Shown one piece after another: positions 6,589 through 15,410 of a stretch of 23,340 bases of DNA. The stretch covers positions 1-23,340 of the IMG/VR virus record IMGVR_UViG_3300030117_006109, one strand, 5' to 3'. The notes beneath the pieces are model-generated. The model saw only the letters and a program-made list of their open reading frames with translations. It did no database searches and was not told the origin of the DNA. Origin of the DNA: a virus. How positions within the stretch are numbered: position 1 is the first letter of the stretch; every line of letters begins with the position of its first letter. The translations under genes and the position numbers were made by a program.

Positions 6589-7793
6589 TAATACTTGGGA
6601 ACACGTTTGGGGGCGCCGAGGGTAACTTGGCGTTGGAGGCTTTTTCGAGCGAAGGATCCTTTAAAATTATCGAACCCGTTCAACACATCGTTGATGTTCT
6701 TTAAAGATTGGGCTAGGCCCCTAGTGGCAATCAGGGAAGGTTGTTGCTTTTTAAGTGTCACTAGCTCTCCGTGGCTAACTGGTTCTTTCTGTTCAATATA
6801 CCTGATGTTAATGTATTTGTCAACCCAAAAGTTTACTGAATAGTCTTCGTCAATCTGGGCCATAACGACCGGAGCCCTACACACCCTTTTGCCTCCTATT
6901 TTAACATATTTTCTTGTCTCTACCAAGGCATTATAACAAACTAAGGCTATATTTTTTAAATTATCAATATCACTACCGCCGGCGCGCTGATAATAGGTGT
7001 TTAGTATTTGCGTTTCCGTTTGCAAGTCATATTGATTGGCATAAGCGAGCATAAAAGGACTAGCGATATCTGCTGTCAATTCCCATGGCCGCTGCTTGTT
7101 AATAGAAAACCCCTGCTTTTTAGCAATTTTTGTATAATAGATAAAATTTGGACTATCCAGAAAAGCCTGTTTCTGAGCATCATCGGAAGGGTCTGCGTCA
7201 GACAACATTATGGTTAAACCAGAAATTCTTGAATTGCAAAAATTGCTGGTGATGAAAGCGGGTTTTGTAATAGGCCCCGAAGATGCAACATATTCTGCAA
7301 ATTCTAAGAACACGGGCAGAAAAGTTTTAAAATTGCGTATTCTTTGGTCACGAGACTTATCAACAAATGTTAAAAAAATATCTGCGAGGCCGTTTAGATA
7401 ATTAGTAAAAAATACATCGGGACGCTGGTAGGCGCCGTAAGCTTCGATGGTGGACAATACGGGATCTGACATGTCCAGTTTACCGTATGCCTGGGCTTTT
7501 TCGAATTCCAACACAAAGGCCTCGAATGCATCCACCACAAAATTTACAGCGCTTAAAGTCTTAACTCCCGCGTTAACAGAGGTTATTTGTTTTAAATTGG
7601 CAGCGTTGAGCACAATGGGGTTGTGACCCTTGTTTACTCTTCCATAAAAAGCTTTCTCAGCAAACTGAAAGTCCCTCACGGGCTTTAAATAGAGCGCGTC
7701 CGGATCACGGGGATAGGCATTATAGGAATAGTTCAACCTCTCATAGAACTTCTCCGCTGTGTTTAGGTCGTTTTTTCCTTTAAAATCTGCCAT
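6588..7793 (-). CDS. conserved phage protein of unknown function, probably virion-associated
   Basis: A 401-aa soluble protein without signal peptide or membrane segment that I cannot assign. It is rich in aromatic residues, with a central stretch (about 150-260) that includes FLPVFLEFAEYVASSGPITK, ISGLTIMLSDADPSDD and PWELTADIASPFMLAY. The C-terminus is basic (RQVTLGAPKRVPKY), which could contact nucleic acid or protein. It sits nine bases downstream of the baseplate hub gene and touches the polymerase start codon, so it is the hinge between the structural and replication modules. Position suggests a baseplate or tail-associated component, but an early function cannot be excluded. Two promoter-like sites lie inside it and point to the polymerase. 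The start at 7793 is an ATG preceded by GGGGAC. Confidence 0.6.
   Translation of the reverse strand: MADFKGKNDLNTAEKFYERLNYSYNAYPRDPDALYLKPVRDFQFAEKAFYGRVNKGHNPIVLNAANLKQITSVNAGVKTLSAVNFVVDAFEAFVLEFEKAQAYGKLDMSDPVLSTIEAYGAYQRPDVFFTNYLNGLADIFLTFVDKSRDQRIRNFKTFLPVFLEFAEYVASSGPITKPAFITSNFCNSRISGLTIMLSDADPSDDAQKQAFLDSPNFIYYTKIAKKQGFSINKQRPWELTADIASPFMLAYANQYDLQTETQILNTYYQRAGGSDIDNLKNIALVCYNALVETRKYVKIGGKRVCRAPVVMAQIDEDYSVNFWVDKYINIRYIEQKEPVSHGELVTLKKQQPSLIATRGLAQSLKNINDVLNGFDNFKGSFARKSLQRQVTLGAPKRVPKY
6795..6823 (-). promoter_or_regulatory. internal sigma70 promoter for polymerase and tubulin-like gene
   Basis: On the minus strand TTGACA (6823-6818) and TATATT (6800-6795) are 17 bases apart, with a perfect -35 box and a -10 box matching at five of six positions. 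It lies inside the 401-aa gene about 200 bases before the polymerase ATG. It would allow polymerase and the tubulin-like protein to be made early, independently of the tail genes upstream. Confidence 0.65.
7051..7079 (-). promoter_or_regulatory. weaker promoter-like site inside the 401-aa gene
   Basis: On the minus strand TTGACA (7079-7074) and TTTTAT (7056-7051) are 17 bases apart. The -35 box is perfect but the -10 box matches at only four of six positions. It points the same way as the stronger site about 250 bases downstream and may be an accessory promoter or a chance match in coding sequence. Confidence 0.25.
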
Positions 7794-7802
7794 TGTTGTC
7801 CC

Positions 7803-10800
7803 CTATGTGCTCGATCCCTGTGCGGCATCCTGCGTTGCCGTTGTAGAGGACATGATGTCTTGCGACTCTATTCGGTCAGGGCATATGTTATTTGCATCCT
7901 CTTCGGTGGTTGGTACAAAACCTAGCGCGCCATGACTTCCGGCGCCCTCAAAGATCGCCTTGACTGTAGTCTCATATCTTCCCCTTTCAATGTAAGATTG
8001 GACCTCTGTTATGATATGATAACCACCTATTCCCAACTCTTGAGCTGGTGTCAGGCCTGCTGCAGGGCCGGCCGAGCCCAACAGTGGGCTAAGACCCGCA
8101 GGGTCCAGATAAACCTTCATTCCGGGTATAAACATGGTGTTTCCCACCATCTTTAAGTCAATATTGTACACATTCTTAAGGATTGTTAGGCCCGTGGCGC
8201 TTTCTTCAATGTCGCGGGCAATACGAGCCTCTCTGAGGCCAGGGATGCCGCTCTTAGAAAAGGAAACTGTCTTGAAAAGACCCCTGTCTTTTCCGATACC
8301 AAAATGATATATTCCCCTTTCTCGATCCCTGTCATAGTCTCCATCCAAGCGTTGTGTTGTTCCCGTATTAATTGCATAGAGTATCATATAATTATAGGCT
8401 TTTTCTCCAGTGTTTGGTGGGCGCAGGATTTGGGCAACCTTGGCTTTTTGAATATCAAGCTCAGTTCGTGTAAAATCGCCACTAACGGGTGATTGAAGAA
8501 TATTTCTTGCATCCTCCATGGGATCCTGATTCCTGTTCACGGCTGCAGCTGTAAAAAAGTTGGTCCTTAGTTGTAAATTCTGTCTCGCAATATTTGTTAA
8601 CCCGTGCGCTTGATCTCGAAGGACACTCGTAAGAAGCTGGCCGGCCAATTCTCTTATAAAGGTAAGTATGGGGTATGAATCACGCTGACGTGCAACTATG
8701 GTTCGCAGAAACCACTCTGAAAAGTAATGCACAGATATTGGAATGTCTGCCAAATTGACATTGTGAAATAATTGCGTTCGTGGGGTGCCACCTCCAGGAG
8801 GCGTCACGGTTCTTCCGTAGGAAACTGGACCAAGCAAGATTCTTAGGTTCTTCTCCAGTTTGCCACGAACTTGACCGCTACCACTTGTGGTTGATGTGGA
8901 TATGTTGTCAAGTGCAACCTTTATTAAATCCCCAAAATAGAAGAATTGAACATTTACATTGCCACTATTGGCGGGATCATATGAAAGGTTTTGTAATTTC
9001 TGTAATACTTCCTCGCGCTCCAAATCTTCAACATTTATATTTAGAGCACTTGCTAACGAACTTGGGGCTGTGGTGGCGGGACTAGACAAGTTAACCCCGT
9101 TAGCTGGGTTACTTCTTGTGCTTTGGTTAAAAATAGCATTTATGCCTCGGGTGTTTACCCCCTGCTCTCCATAATTTATATAAGATTGTAAAATACCCAC
9201 GTCAACCGGAACAAAGAAAATTCTTTGTTGACTGTATAGTTCATTTAATATTCTTTGAAAAGACTCGTAGCGCTGCTGGCGAATTATTTTCTTGTAATCT
9301 TCGAGAATCTTCGCGCGGGCATCAGCATCGCAGTTCTTTCGAGCTGCCTCCAGGCCAATGCGGCGATCCAAGCGAGCCTTTAAGATATCTTCGGTCGCCA
9401 AGATATCCGCATCTTGGTCTAAATATGAGGACTCTTGATAAGCTAAATATTGTATGCTCATCGTGACAGTCCCTTCATCGCCGATATCGATGGAATGATC
9501 ATTGGCTGTCAAATACATTACTGTTTTGGAATTTTGAATTGCATGCAGCTTGGCGCGGCGTTCGGCGGCATTACCTGTAAAGATATTGTCGCTCTCTGGG
9601 TCGGCCCACCCTACTTCTATTCTTATTTTGTAATAATCCGGGTTCCAAGACCCGTTTGCTGCATATTTGACCGCATTAGGGCCTAGATTTACCAAATCAA
9701 TATATCTAAAAGTGCCCATCGCTTCTGCGATTTGGTCATCGTCAGGATCAGTTGTCCAGGCGCCCGCATTGGTAATGCGCCGAGGGCGCAATATTTCATC
9801 AAAACTTTGAAAGAAGAGTTTAAGCTCTGCCTGGATCACGCGGGTCGCTGTGAATGGGTCTGTTCCTTGTAATCTCCAATCAAAGCTTTTAAGGGCGGCG
9901 CCTCTACCGCGATCAAACGCATTTGTAAGCATAGATTCAATCTCTTCTTGCTGGACATAATTAAAGAACGGCACCTCATATTCAATCTTGCTGGTTTCTG
10001 TGGGCTTTGTTTCTTTATATATTCGTATTTGAGGCACCAAGCCTGCAATCTCAGAGGGCCTCAAAATATCCATGTTTTCTAATGCTGGATTGTACAGCAA
10101 CTTGTTCATTATGGTGTCAGTGTGGCCATGCACCATCCAAAAGCGTTTTTCGTATTCCTCGGCGCGGCTCTGTTGGTTTAGGATGGCAAATTCAGGCAAA
10201 AAGTCAGTCAAGAAGGCTTGCTCAGAAAGGCGGCGTAACTGCGCCTGTTCGGCTGCTCCAGGCCGGCCTGATTCGGGGACGAGGGCTGTGCGACTTTGTC
10301 TAGCTGCGCGGGCTCTGAGGAACTCCCGCCCCTCAGCAGTATATTCTCCGTTTTGAACCAAAGCTGCACCGGAGGCTCCCGTAAGGCCCTGATCTATCTC
10401 TTCTTGCAAGGCAGCGTCTGCCTCCAGTAGCAGCTTCCTGATTCTTATTTCTAGAAACAACCCTACGAGGCCCGAATTTGCATCTCCCAGATCTATTAGA
10501 TTGTAGACGCTTGCATAAGAAACCGAAGCAGCAGACACTGAATTGTTTCTGATATATTCATTATAATACGTCCATATAAAGTTTTGCTTAGCTCTGTATA
10601 AAACCCCCTCTTCGGTGGTTGGATCAGCAGCGGCACCCCAATTACGCCCCAAGAACCTAGTTACGCTAACATTAAAATCAGAGTCCTCCACAGCGCCCAA
10701 ATTAGCGTTGCGTACACGTCTTTGAAATTCTTCTTTTATCGCGTTTTCGAGGCCATCATTACCAGCTATTTTACGGACCACATTGTTGCGCTGACTCTCT

Positions 10801-11165
10801 TGAGCCAAAGGTGGTACCACATTTCGAGCTGATTGTGGGATAGTGGCCAAGTTGTTATTGCGTATGGCTGCCTGGACTGCTGGAGATGCGCTATTGAATA
10901 TGTAACTATTTTGGGCGCGGCCGTAGAATTCGTTAATGTTTTGCAGCGCGCTGTCGGATGCTACCGCAGAGGGGTTAACCTGGGTCAAAGACGGCCACGA
11001 GTCGTTTCTAACCGATGAGGCAAAATATTCACTTGACGGAACACGACCTATTCGTGAAGCCCTTAACGAGTCAAATAGAGAGGTGGAGTTGGTATCAATA
11101 CTTCCTGTAGTATATCGACCCCCAAACGCCGCATAAATGCGTTGTTCCTGTGCGTGATCAGCCAT
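7803..11165 (-). CDS. large baseplate hub protein
   Basis: A 1120-aa protein, the largest gene in the window, placed after the tape measure, probable tube initiator and LysM genes, where contractile tails encode the hub. The C-terminal region (about 940-1080) reads like the hub fold of gp27/gp44/late-control-D proteins: a segment with GIYHFGIGKDRGLFKTVSFS, then NTMFIPGMKVYLDP, then GYHIITEVQSYIERGRYETT before a final strand. This strand order (membrane-independent beta barrel followed by 'Y.V..V.....G...T...') is typical of hub domains. The N-terminal 550 residues are low in recognisable motifs and rich in Asn, Ala and Arg. A helical, charged stretch lies around 590-670. It is nearly three times the length of T4 gp27, so it may merge several hub functions. 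The ATG at 11165 follows AGAGGAG. Confidence 0.6.
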   Translation of the reverse strand: MADHAQEQRIYAAFGGRYTTGSIDTNSTSLFDSLRASRIGRVPSSEYFASSVRNDSWPSLTQVNPSAVASDSALQNINEFYGRAQNSYIFNSASPAVQAAIRNNNLATIPQSARNVVPPLAQESQRNNVVRKIAGNDGLENAIKEEFQRRVRNANLGAVEDSDFNVSVTRFLGRNWGAAADPTTEEGVLYRAKQNFIWTYYNEYIRNNSVSAASVSYASVYNLIDLGDANSGLVGLFLEIRIRKLLLEADAALQEEIDQGLTGASGAALVQNGEYTAEGREFLRARAARQSRTALVPESGRPGAAEQAQLRRLSEQAFLTDFLPEFAILNQQSRAEEYEKRFWMVHGHTDTIMNKLLYNPALENMDILRPSEIAGLVPQIRIYKETKPTETSKIEYEVPFFNYVQQEEIESMLTNAFDRGRGAALKSFDWRLQGTDPFTATRVIQAELKLFFQSFDEILRPRRITNAGAWTTDPDDDQIAEAMGTFRYIDLVNLGPNAVKYAANGSWNPDYYKIRIEVGWADPESDNIFTGNAAERRAKLHAIQNSKTVMYLTANDHSIDIGDEGTVTMSIQYLAYQESSYLDQDADILATEDILKARLDRRIGLEAARKNCDADARAKILEDYKKIIRQQRYESFQRILNELYSQQRIFFVPVDVGILQSYINYGEQGVNTRGINAIFNQSTRSNPANGVNLSSPATTAPSSLASALNINVEDLEREEVLQKLQNLSYDPANSGNVNVQFFYFGDLIKVALDNISTSTTSGSGQVRGKLEKNLRILLGPVSYGRTVTPPGGGTPRTQLFHNVNLADIPISVHYFSEWFLRTIVARQRDSYPILTFIRELAGQLLTSVLRDQAHGLTNIARQNLQLRTNFFTAAAVNRNQDPMEDARNILQSPVSGDFTRTELDIQKAKVAQILRPPNTGEKAYNYMILYAINTGTTQRLDGDYDRDRERGIYHFGIGKDRGLFKTVSFSKSGIPGLREARIARDIEESATGLTILKNVYNIDLKMVGNTMFIPGMKVYLDPAGLSPLLGSAGPAAGLTPAQELGIGGYHIITEVQSYIERGRYETTVKAIFEGAGSHGALGFVPTTEEDANNICPDRIESQDIMSSTTATQDAAQGSST

Positions 11166-11166
11166 T

Positions 11167-11508
11167 CTATCTCCTCTGCAGTATGGCCAAGACTCTGTCT
11201 AGAGGGAGGGGGATATAAACAACAGTTCCTGGTTTAAAGTGTGCTTCGGTGGGCTTCATGTTATACCACGCTATGACCCACCATAATGTGGGGTCTCCAT
11301 AGTGCTTGGCCGCTAACTTATATAATTTTGACCCCAAACCCCACACATGCTTAACGGTGTTTAGGCGAGACCGGTCCTTTACGGTTGGATGTGAAAGTCT
11401 GCCAGTTCTAAACTGGCGGATATAATTAACATCCCTGTCCTCAAAGAAGTCTTCATATAATTCCTCGTTGTTGATAAACGGGGAAGCGTTACTATACCTG
11501 CTTGCCAT
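11167..11508 (-). CDS. LysM-domain baseplate wedge protein, T4 gp53-like
   Basis: A 113-aa protein with an N-terminal Asp/Glu-rich arm (residues 1-45) and a LysM-type module at about 56-103. The module has the hallmarks GLGSKLYKLAAKHYGDPTLW (57-76), a WWVIAWYN helix, and the closing FKPGTVVYIPLP (91-102). In T4, gp53 carries such a module and clamps neighbouring baseplate wedges together; P2 gpX is a similar LysM tail protein. The stop codon lies one base before the hub start and the gene is five bases downstream of the tube-initiator candidate, so all three are translated from one message. The ATG at 11508 follows GGAG. Confidence 0.75.
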   Translation of the reverse strand: MASRYSNASPFINNEELYEDFFEDRDVNYIRQFRTGRLSHPTVKDRSRLNTVKHVWGLGSKLYKLAAKHYGDPTLWWVIAWYNMKPTEAHFKPGTVVYIPLPLDRVLAILQRR

Positions 11509-11513
11509 AATTA

Positions 11514-12380
11514 CTACTCCGTACTACTGATGCCGGCGCCAGAATATGTGGGTTGATCGCCGAACAGCACTCGGGCCTCGCCAACGGCAATACTGTCGGT
11601 CGGATCGTCGGGAGACACCTGGGTGCCATCCGTCTCGAACAGGGCGTCCCCAACGCGCATAATACTTGCATCTGCCTCAGCCAAAACAAGATCAAACTCT
11701 TCTTCAGTCAAAACCGTATAAGGCGGAACTGGGGTCACTTCAACGGGTGGCGGCGTTGACAAAGCAACCCCTTGGAAGGGGAAACTCACCGATTCTGGTG
11801 TATTGAACCCAATGTTCTCTCCCCACCCCAAATCGTGTTCGTGAAGGGGCACATAATCAAAGCTCAAGTTTATCAGCTTAGGATAAAGAGTCTGCTGGCC
11901 AGGGTCGAAAAACCCCACCCCATCAAAAGAGGGAGTAATAGTTAGCGCTGTCATAAACCCCAGCAATCCTCGTCCATCGGGTGTACCGATCAAGTTGGCG
12001 AACTGAACCCTCAAAAGAGGCGGCTTTGACATTGTATTGGCGCGGTTGGCTCGCTGATAGGCGGGGTAGGTAAACTGAGCTAAGCGGTTACATTTTGCTA
12101 GGTTCTCTTGGGCTTCCTCAAAGCTGCCGGCTGGCAAGTCGAGTCCGACCGAGATTCTGCGCGTCGTGCCTTTAAACGTAGCAATGGGGTCGTTTCGACC
12201 AAACACAAACTCTTGAGACCAATCTGGCGAGAAAGTCTCATTATAAGTCGTTACAAATGCCTTAAGAAATACCTCAAGCTGACTTGGGAGGTGAAACACG
12301 CTCAAAAACAACTGCTTTTCAGTTGCATAGGCGTCACTCCCATCAAAGCCAGGAGCGTTGGTATCGAAAACCACAGTCAT
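11514..12380 (-). CDS. baseplate/tail-tube initiator-like structural protein
   Basis: A 288-aa protein between the tape measure and gp53-like genes, where T4-type phages have gp48/gp54-like tube initiators. A compact beta-rich core (about 30-200) contains FVFGRNDPIATFKGTTRRIS (58-77), LLRVQFANLIG, GFMTALTITPSFDGVGFF and LYPKLINLSFDYVPLHEHDL. The pattern suggests a tail-tube-fold protein. The last 80 residues form a Pro/Asp/Glu-rich, probably disordered extension. I cannot tell gp48-like from gp54-like, nor exclude another baseplate role. The ATG at 12380 follows GGAGGG with a rather long 12-base spacer. Confidence 0.5.
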   Translation of the reverse strand: MTVVFDTNAPGFDGSDAYATEKQLFLSVFHLPSQLEVFLKAFVTTYNETFSPDWSQEFVFGRNDPIATFKGTTRRISVGLDLPAGSFEEAQENLAKCNRLAQFTYPAYQRANRANTMSKPPLLRVQFANLIGTPDGRGLLGFMTALTITPSFDGVGFFDPGQQTLYPKLINLSFDYVPLHEHDLGWGENIGFNTPESVSFPFQGVALSTPPPVEVTPVPPYTVLTEEEFDLVLAEADASIMRVGDALFETDGTQVSPDDPTDSIAVGEARVLFGDQPTYSGAGISSTE

Positions 12381-12407
12381 AACTATAACTATCCCTCCGT
12401 TAGGTTT

Positions 12408-15110
12408 TTATGCAAAACTGGATCCCAGAACGCGATTATCTATCATTGGGATAACGGCTTGACCAAGCTCCCTCTTGTCCAACACTACCTTCACCACAAT
12501 ATTCTTGCCCTCCTTGTCGGTTGGAGATATGACGTCAATCAGTTGATCAAATTTGCCCATTAGCTTATCAAGGGGGATAATAGCTTCTTGAGGGTGAACA
12601 TTGAGAAGACCCTCTGTGGTGGTTATTCCGCCCTTTTGTGCGCTACCTGGAGACTGTCCTTGGGCTATGTTATCTTCTAATCCGAAGGCACCTATAACTG
12701 CCTTACCAATTGGCTGGCCGCCTATACCGCCCAACATTCCGCCCAACTTGCGGCCCATTATATCGCCGGCGAGGGCACCTCCCATGCTGGCAAAGAGCAA
12801 GGAGGCGCCTCCGGTGAAGGGCGCCAATGCAGTTGCCAGAGCAAAGCCCCCCATTCCGCCAAGAACTCCGCCGAGGCCGGTCAAAATGTGAGTGCCGACT
12901 TGCCTTTCTATATCTTCAGTGGGGGCTCCAGAAGCAATTGACTGTCGAATATTACCAAGCTGCATCACTGATTCAAAGAGAAGTGGAATTACCGGGATTG
13001 CTTTCAAAAATCTACCCAGTTTTCCAGCTCCAGCAATTTTAGGGCCTAGTTCAGTGAACATTCCCGATATTCGCTGCCTAATGGAGGCGGCAGCGCCACG
13101 GCCGCGCCCCAGAAGACCTGCGGCGCCGGCGCGCATACGACTCAACCTTCCCGGGGCAGCGGGCGTGGGTCCGATGGGGGCCGGTCCTGCAGGGGGTGGA
13201 GTCGGAGACACGCGGGTATCAGTAGGATTGACAAGTCCCGATTCGGTGAACAGTGAAGTGTTCGGCGCGGGTCCACCAGTGGGGGCAGTGCGGTAGGAGA
13301 GTGAGCTAGCGCCACCACCGCCGGAGGCGCCCATGCCGCCGCCCATGGCGCCCATTCCGCCCATGCTGCCGCCTGCGCGGGCCATACGTGCCGCATTGTT
13401 TCTCGTCAAGGCAGCAGTATTCAAGTTTAAAGCGCCTGTTTCAGCATTTATCGCGGTACTGGAGGCGACAAGGGCTCTTGTTTTCTGGCCCAATGCTGTA
13501 GCAGCTGCCCTAATGGGCCTTAAAATAGTCTTGGATATAGCCACATACCCACCAATCACGAGGACCAAGGAAGTAATAAGCTTACCAATGGGATGAAGCG
13601 TAGTTGTGAAGTCTGCAAGCGTGCCAACTACGACCACCAGCCTGTCCACTAGCGGTTCCAACATAACGCCGAAAGATTTAAGAGCAAATGATAGTTTATC
13701 CATAACATCTCGGGACGCCTGGGAGCGCTCCTCAAGCTCGGCAGTAGTCATTGAAAGGGAGCCAACCTGTAACGCCACTTGAGAGCCCGTATTTCCAAAA
13801 ATCTTGGCTGCCTCGTTAACATCGCTGATACCTGCCGCGTTCGCTAAGGCGATCCTTTGAAATCTTGACAAATTTTGAAAATCAACGCCGGCCATGGCAA
13901 GTCGCTCACGCATAATTTCCATGCGCTCTGCTTCGGTAGCCATGAGTAGCTCGGTAGAATTAAACAAATCAGTGCCCAAGACAGCATTTAGCTTGCCTGC
14001 AGCGGTGGCTGAACCCTCAAACGTGTTAAACTGGTCCCCAAAGACCCCAATTAGTCCTGAAACGGTGGTTCCGGTCTCGCGAGCTGCAATAGTTAGCTCC
14101 CTAAAGACATCTGTGGCTCTAGATCCGTATACTTGAAGTTTTGGGAGTGCCTGTATAAAGTCCTTATTTATAGTCTCTGCCGGAATTCCCAAAGATATTC
14201 CCAATTTCGTAATATCTCGCCTCGAAGCCCTAGCCTCCGCTGTAGTCATTCCCAAGCCCTTTGTTAATTCGTTCAACATTTGAGCAGAAGTGGACGAACT
14301 CAGTCCGATCTTTTCTAAGAGGACCGACTCCTCGCGAAGCGATTGCTGAACATCGGGTGAAAGGGCGATGAATTCTGTAAAACCGGATGTCAAAGCTAAA
14401 GTAGATTTACTTATCTCCTCCAAAGTTAAACCAAGCTCTAGATTATCCTTATAAATGTCCCCTAGGCTATCTCGAAGGTGGCCGATGATACCTGACTGTC
14501 GGGTAAACGCAGCTGTTACCTTATCTGTGGCCATAGCAAGATTAAGACTTTCCTTGGTCATCGCCTGGAGGCCGGCGGCGCCGATGCGCACTGCTGTGGT
14601 GCCGAGGATACGCATTGCGGTGGCACCCTTTTCGAGGCCCCTAAGAAGGCCCGTTTGTTTATTAAAGAAGCCTTCCGACAAGTCGCTTGAAAATCCACCT
14701 GCCTTTGCTAAGCTCTCCGCTAACTTGTCAGCACCATTTTGAGGAATCTTTAATGAAGTACCCAACTTACCAGCAAAAGTGGTCCCCTTTTGAAGAAGTT
14801 CGTTTCGGGCAGTCAGGGCTTCCAGTTCCGCCTGGGCAGCTACAGCTTCGTCTTCGCTGAGTTTTCCAAATTCTTGCAGATACGTAAGCCTCTGGCGCTC
14901 AAGCTCGGCTGCAGCCTGAGCAGTTTTAAGAATTTCACCTTCTACGGCGGCCTCCTTGATGGTGGCCTTAAGACGCGCTTCAGCTGCAGCTAGACGGTCC
15001 TTTTCGAGCTTGGCCAGCCCACCTCGGGCCTCAATCTCTTCTTCGATGAGCCGTTGTTGTTTAGCTTCCTCTGCCTGCCTTTGCTCCGGGGTTTTTTCGT
15101 CTTCTGCCAT
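12408..15110 (-). CDS. tail tape measure protein
   Basis: A 900-aa protein that sets tail length and is ejected with the DNA. The N-terminus (1-110) is a highly charged coiled coil rich in Ala, Glu and Gln. Residues about 110-500 are helical and Leu/Ala-rich, typical of tape measures. Hydrophobic segments follow around 510-530 (LITSLVLVIGGYVAI) and 755-805. Between them is a Gly/Met-rich stretch (about 570-600) and a Pro-rich stretch (about 630-655), both probably flexible. The end carries GITTTEGLLNVHPQEAIIPL, the 'G...TG...HPQE-IIPL' ending common to many phage tape measures. By the usual rule of about 1.5 angstrom per residue the tail would be near 135 nm. A terminator lies upstream, between it and the chaperone genes. 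Confidence 0.9.
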   Translation of the reverse strand: MAEDEKTPEQRQAEEAKQQRLIEEEIEARGGLAKLEKDRLAAAEARLKATIKEAAVEGEILKTAQAAAELERQRLTYLQEFGKLSEDEAVAAQAELEALTARNELLQKGTTFAGKLGTSLKIPQNGADKLAESLAKAGGFSSDLSEGFFNKQTGLLRGLEKGATAMRILGTTAVRIGAAGLQAMTKESLNLAMATDKVTAAFTRQSGIIGHLRDSLGDIYKDNLELGLTLEEISKSTLALTSGFTEFIALSPDVQQSLREESVLLEKIGLSSSTSAQMLNELTKGLGMTTAEARASRRDITKLGISLGIPAETINKDFIQALPKLQVYGSRATDVFRELTIAARETGTTVSGLIGVFGDQFNTFEGSATAAGKLNAVLGTDLFNSTELLMATEAERMEIMRERLAMAGVDFQNLSRFQRIALANAAGISDVNEAAKIFGNTGSQVALQVGSLSMTTAELEERSQASRDVMDKLSFALKSFGVMLEPLVDRLVVVVGTLADFTTTLHPIGKLITSLVLVIGGYVAISKTILRPIRAAATALGQKTRALVASSTAINAETGALNLNTAALTRNNAARMARAGGSMGGMGAMGGGMGASGGGGASSLSYRTAPTGGPAPNTSLFTESGLVNPTDTRVSPTPPPAGPAPIGPTPAAPGRLSRMRAGAAGLLGRGRGAAASIRQRISGMFTELGPKIAGAGKLGRFLKAIPVIPLLFESVMQLGNIRQSIASGAPTEDIERQVGTHILTGLGGVLGGMGGFALATALAPFTGGASLLFASMGGALAGDIMGRKLGGMLGGIGGQPIGKAVIGAFGLEDNIAQGQSPGSAQKGGITTTEGLLNVHPQEAIIPLDKLMGKFDQLIDVISPTDKEGKNIVVKVVLDKRELGQAVIPMIDNRVLGSSFA

Positions 15111-15154
15111 TAAGTCAATGTCCCTATAAGGTATGTGTATCCAAAATAATTAGT

Positions 15155-15190
15155 TTTTAAAACAAAAAAGCCGGGATTCCTTCCGGCTTA
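15155..15190 (-). terminator. Rho-independent terminator between tail chaperone and tape measure genes
   Basis: AGCCGGGA (15169-15176) pairs with TTCCGGCT (15181-15188), an 8-bp stem with one G-U pair and a TTCC loop. On the minus strand it is followed by TTTTTTGTTTT. The stem overlaps the stop codon of the small chaperone partner gene. It would reduce tape measure expression relative to the tube and sheath genes upstream, matching the low copy number of a tape measure per virion. Confidence 0.85.
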
Positions 15191-15406
15191 AAGTCGAGGG
15201 GGTTTTGTATTGGGCCCAAGCGTGTGAGTAGTTTTGGATCCTTGGGATGAGGAGGCCTGCTCCTGGGCTTCTTGTTCATCTTTCTTTTGCTTTATTAAGC
15301 GCTCCATAAACCACTTTCTCAACCCAATGGGAAGAGAATAAGCTTGTTGAAAATCCCATCGGCCATAGTACATGAGCGCAAAGAATTGCTCATACACATT
15401 CTCCAT
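15188..15406 (-). CDS. small tail-assembly protein (overlapping-frame partner of the gp26-like gene)
   Basis: From the ATG at 15406 this is a 72-aa protein beginning MENVYEQFFALMYYGRWDFQ, with SLPIGLRKWFMERLIKQKKD in the middle and a polar, low-complexity tail. The 'LPI-LR-W' helix is common in small chaperone partners of T4-type baseplate proteins. The start lies four bases after the gp26-like stop codon (TAA-ATAC-ATG) without a visible ribosome site, so translation must come by coupling or frameshift. The same frame stays open upstream to a GTG at 15472 (94 aa), overlapping the gp26-like gene across a run of seven T. Its place just before the tape measure gene matches the tail assembly chaperone position of other tailed phages. 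The choice of start is uncertain. Confidence 0.6.
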   Translation of the reverse strand: MENVYEQFFALMYYGRWDFQQAYSLPIGLRKWFMERLIKQKKDEQEAQEQASSSQGSKTTHTLGPNTKPPRL

Positions 15407-15410
15407 GTAT

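Noticed and set aside
9177-9205. Promoter-like TTGACG-17-TATATA with nearby TATAAATT inside the hub gene, minus strand.
   Set aside because: Both boxes are imperfect, it lies deep in coding sequence, and no gene start follows nearby.
12108-13296. Plus-strand open frames of 151 and 134 codons opposite the tape measure and tube-initiator genes.
   Set aside because: They are antisense to well-supported genes, and the Pro/Ala-rich content mirrors the Gly-rich part of the tape measure.
13140-13400. Gly/Pro/Ala-rich repetitive DNA within the tape measure gene, considered as a tandem repeat or collagen-like region.
   Set aside because: It shows no regular Gly-X-Y period or exact DNA repeat unit; it is a low-complexity linker in the protein.
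15111-15160. Search for a promoter between the terminator and the tape measure gene.
   Set aside because: The stretch is A/T-rich, but no -35/-10 pair with proper spacing or T4-type late motif was visible.
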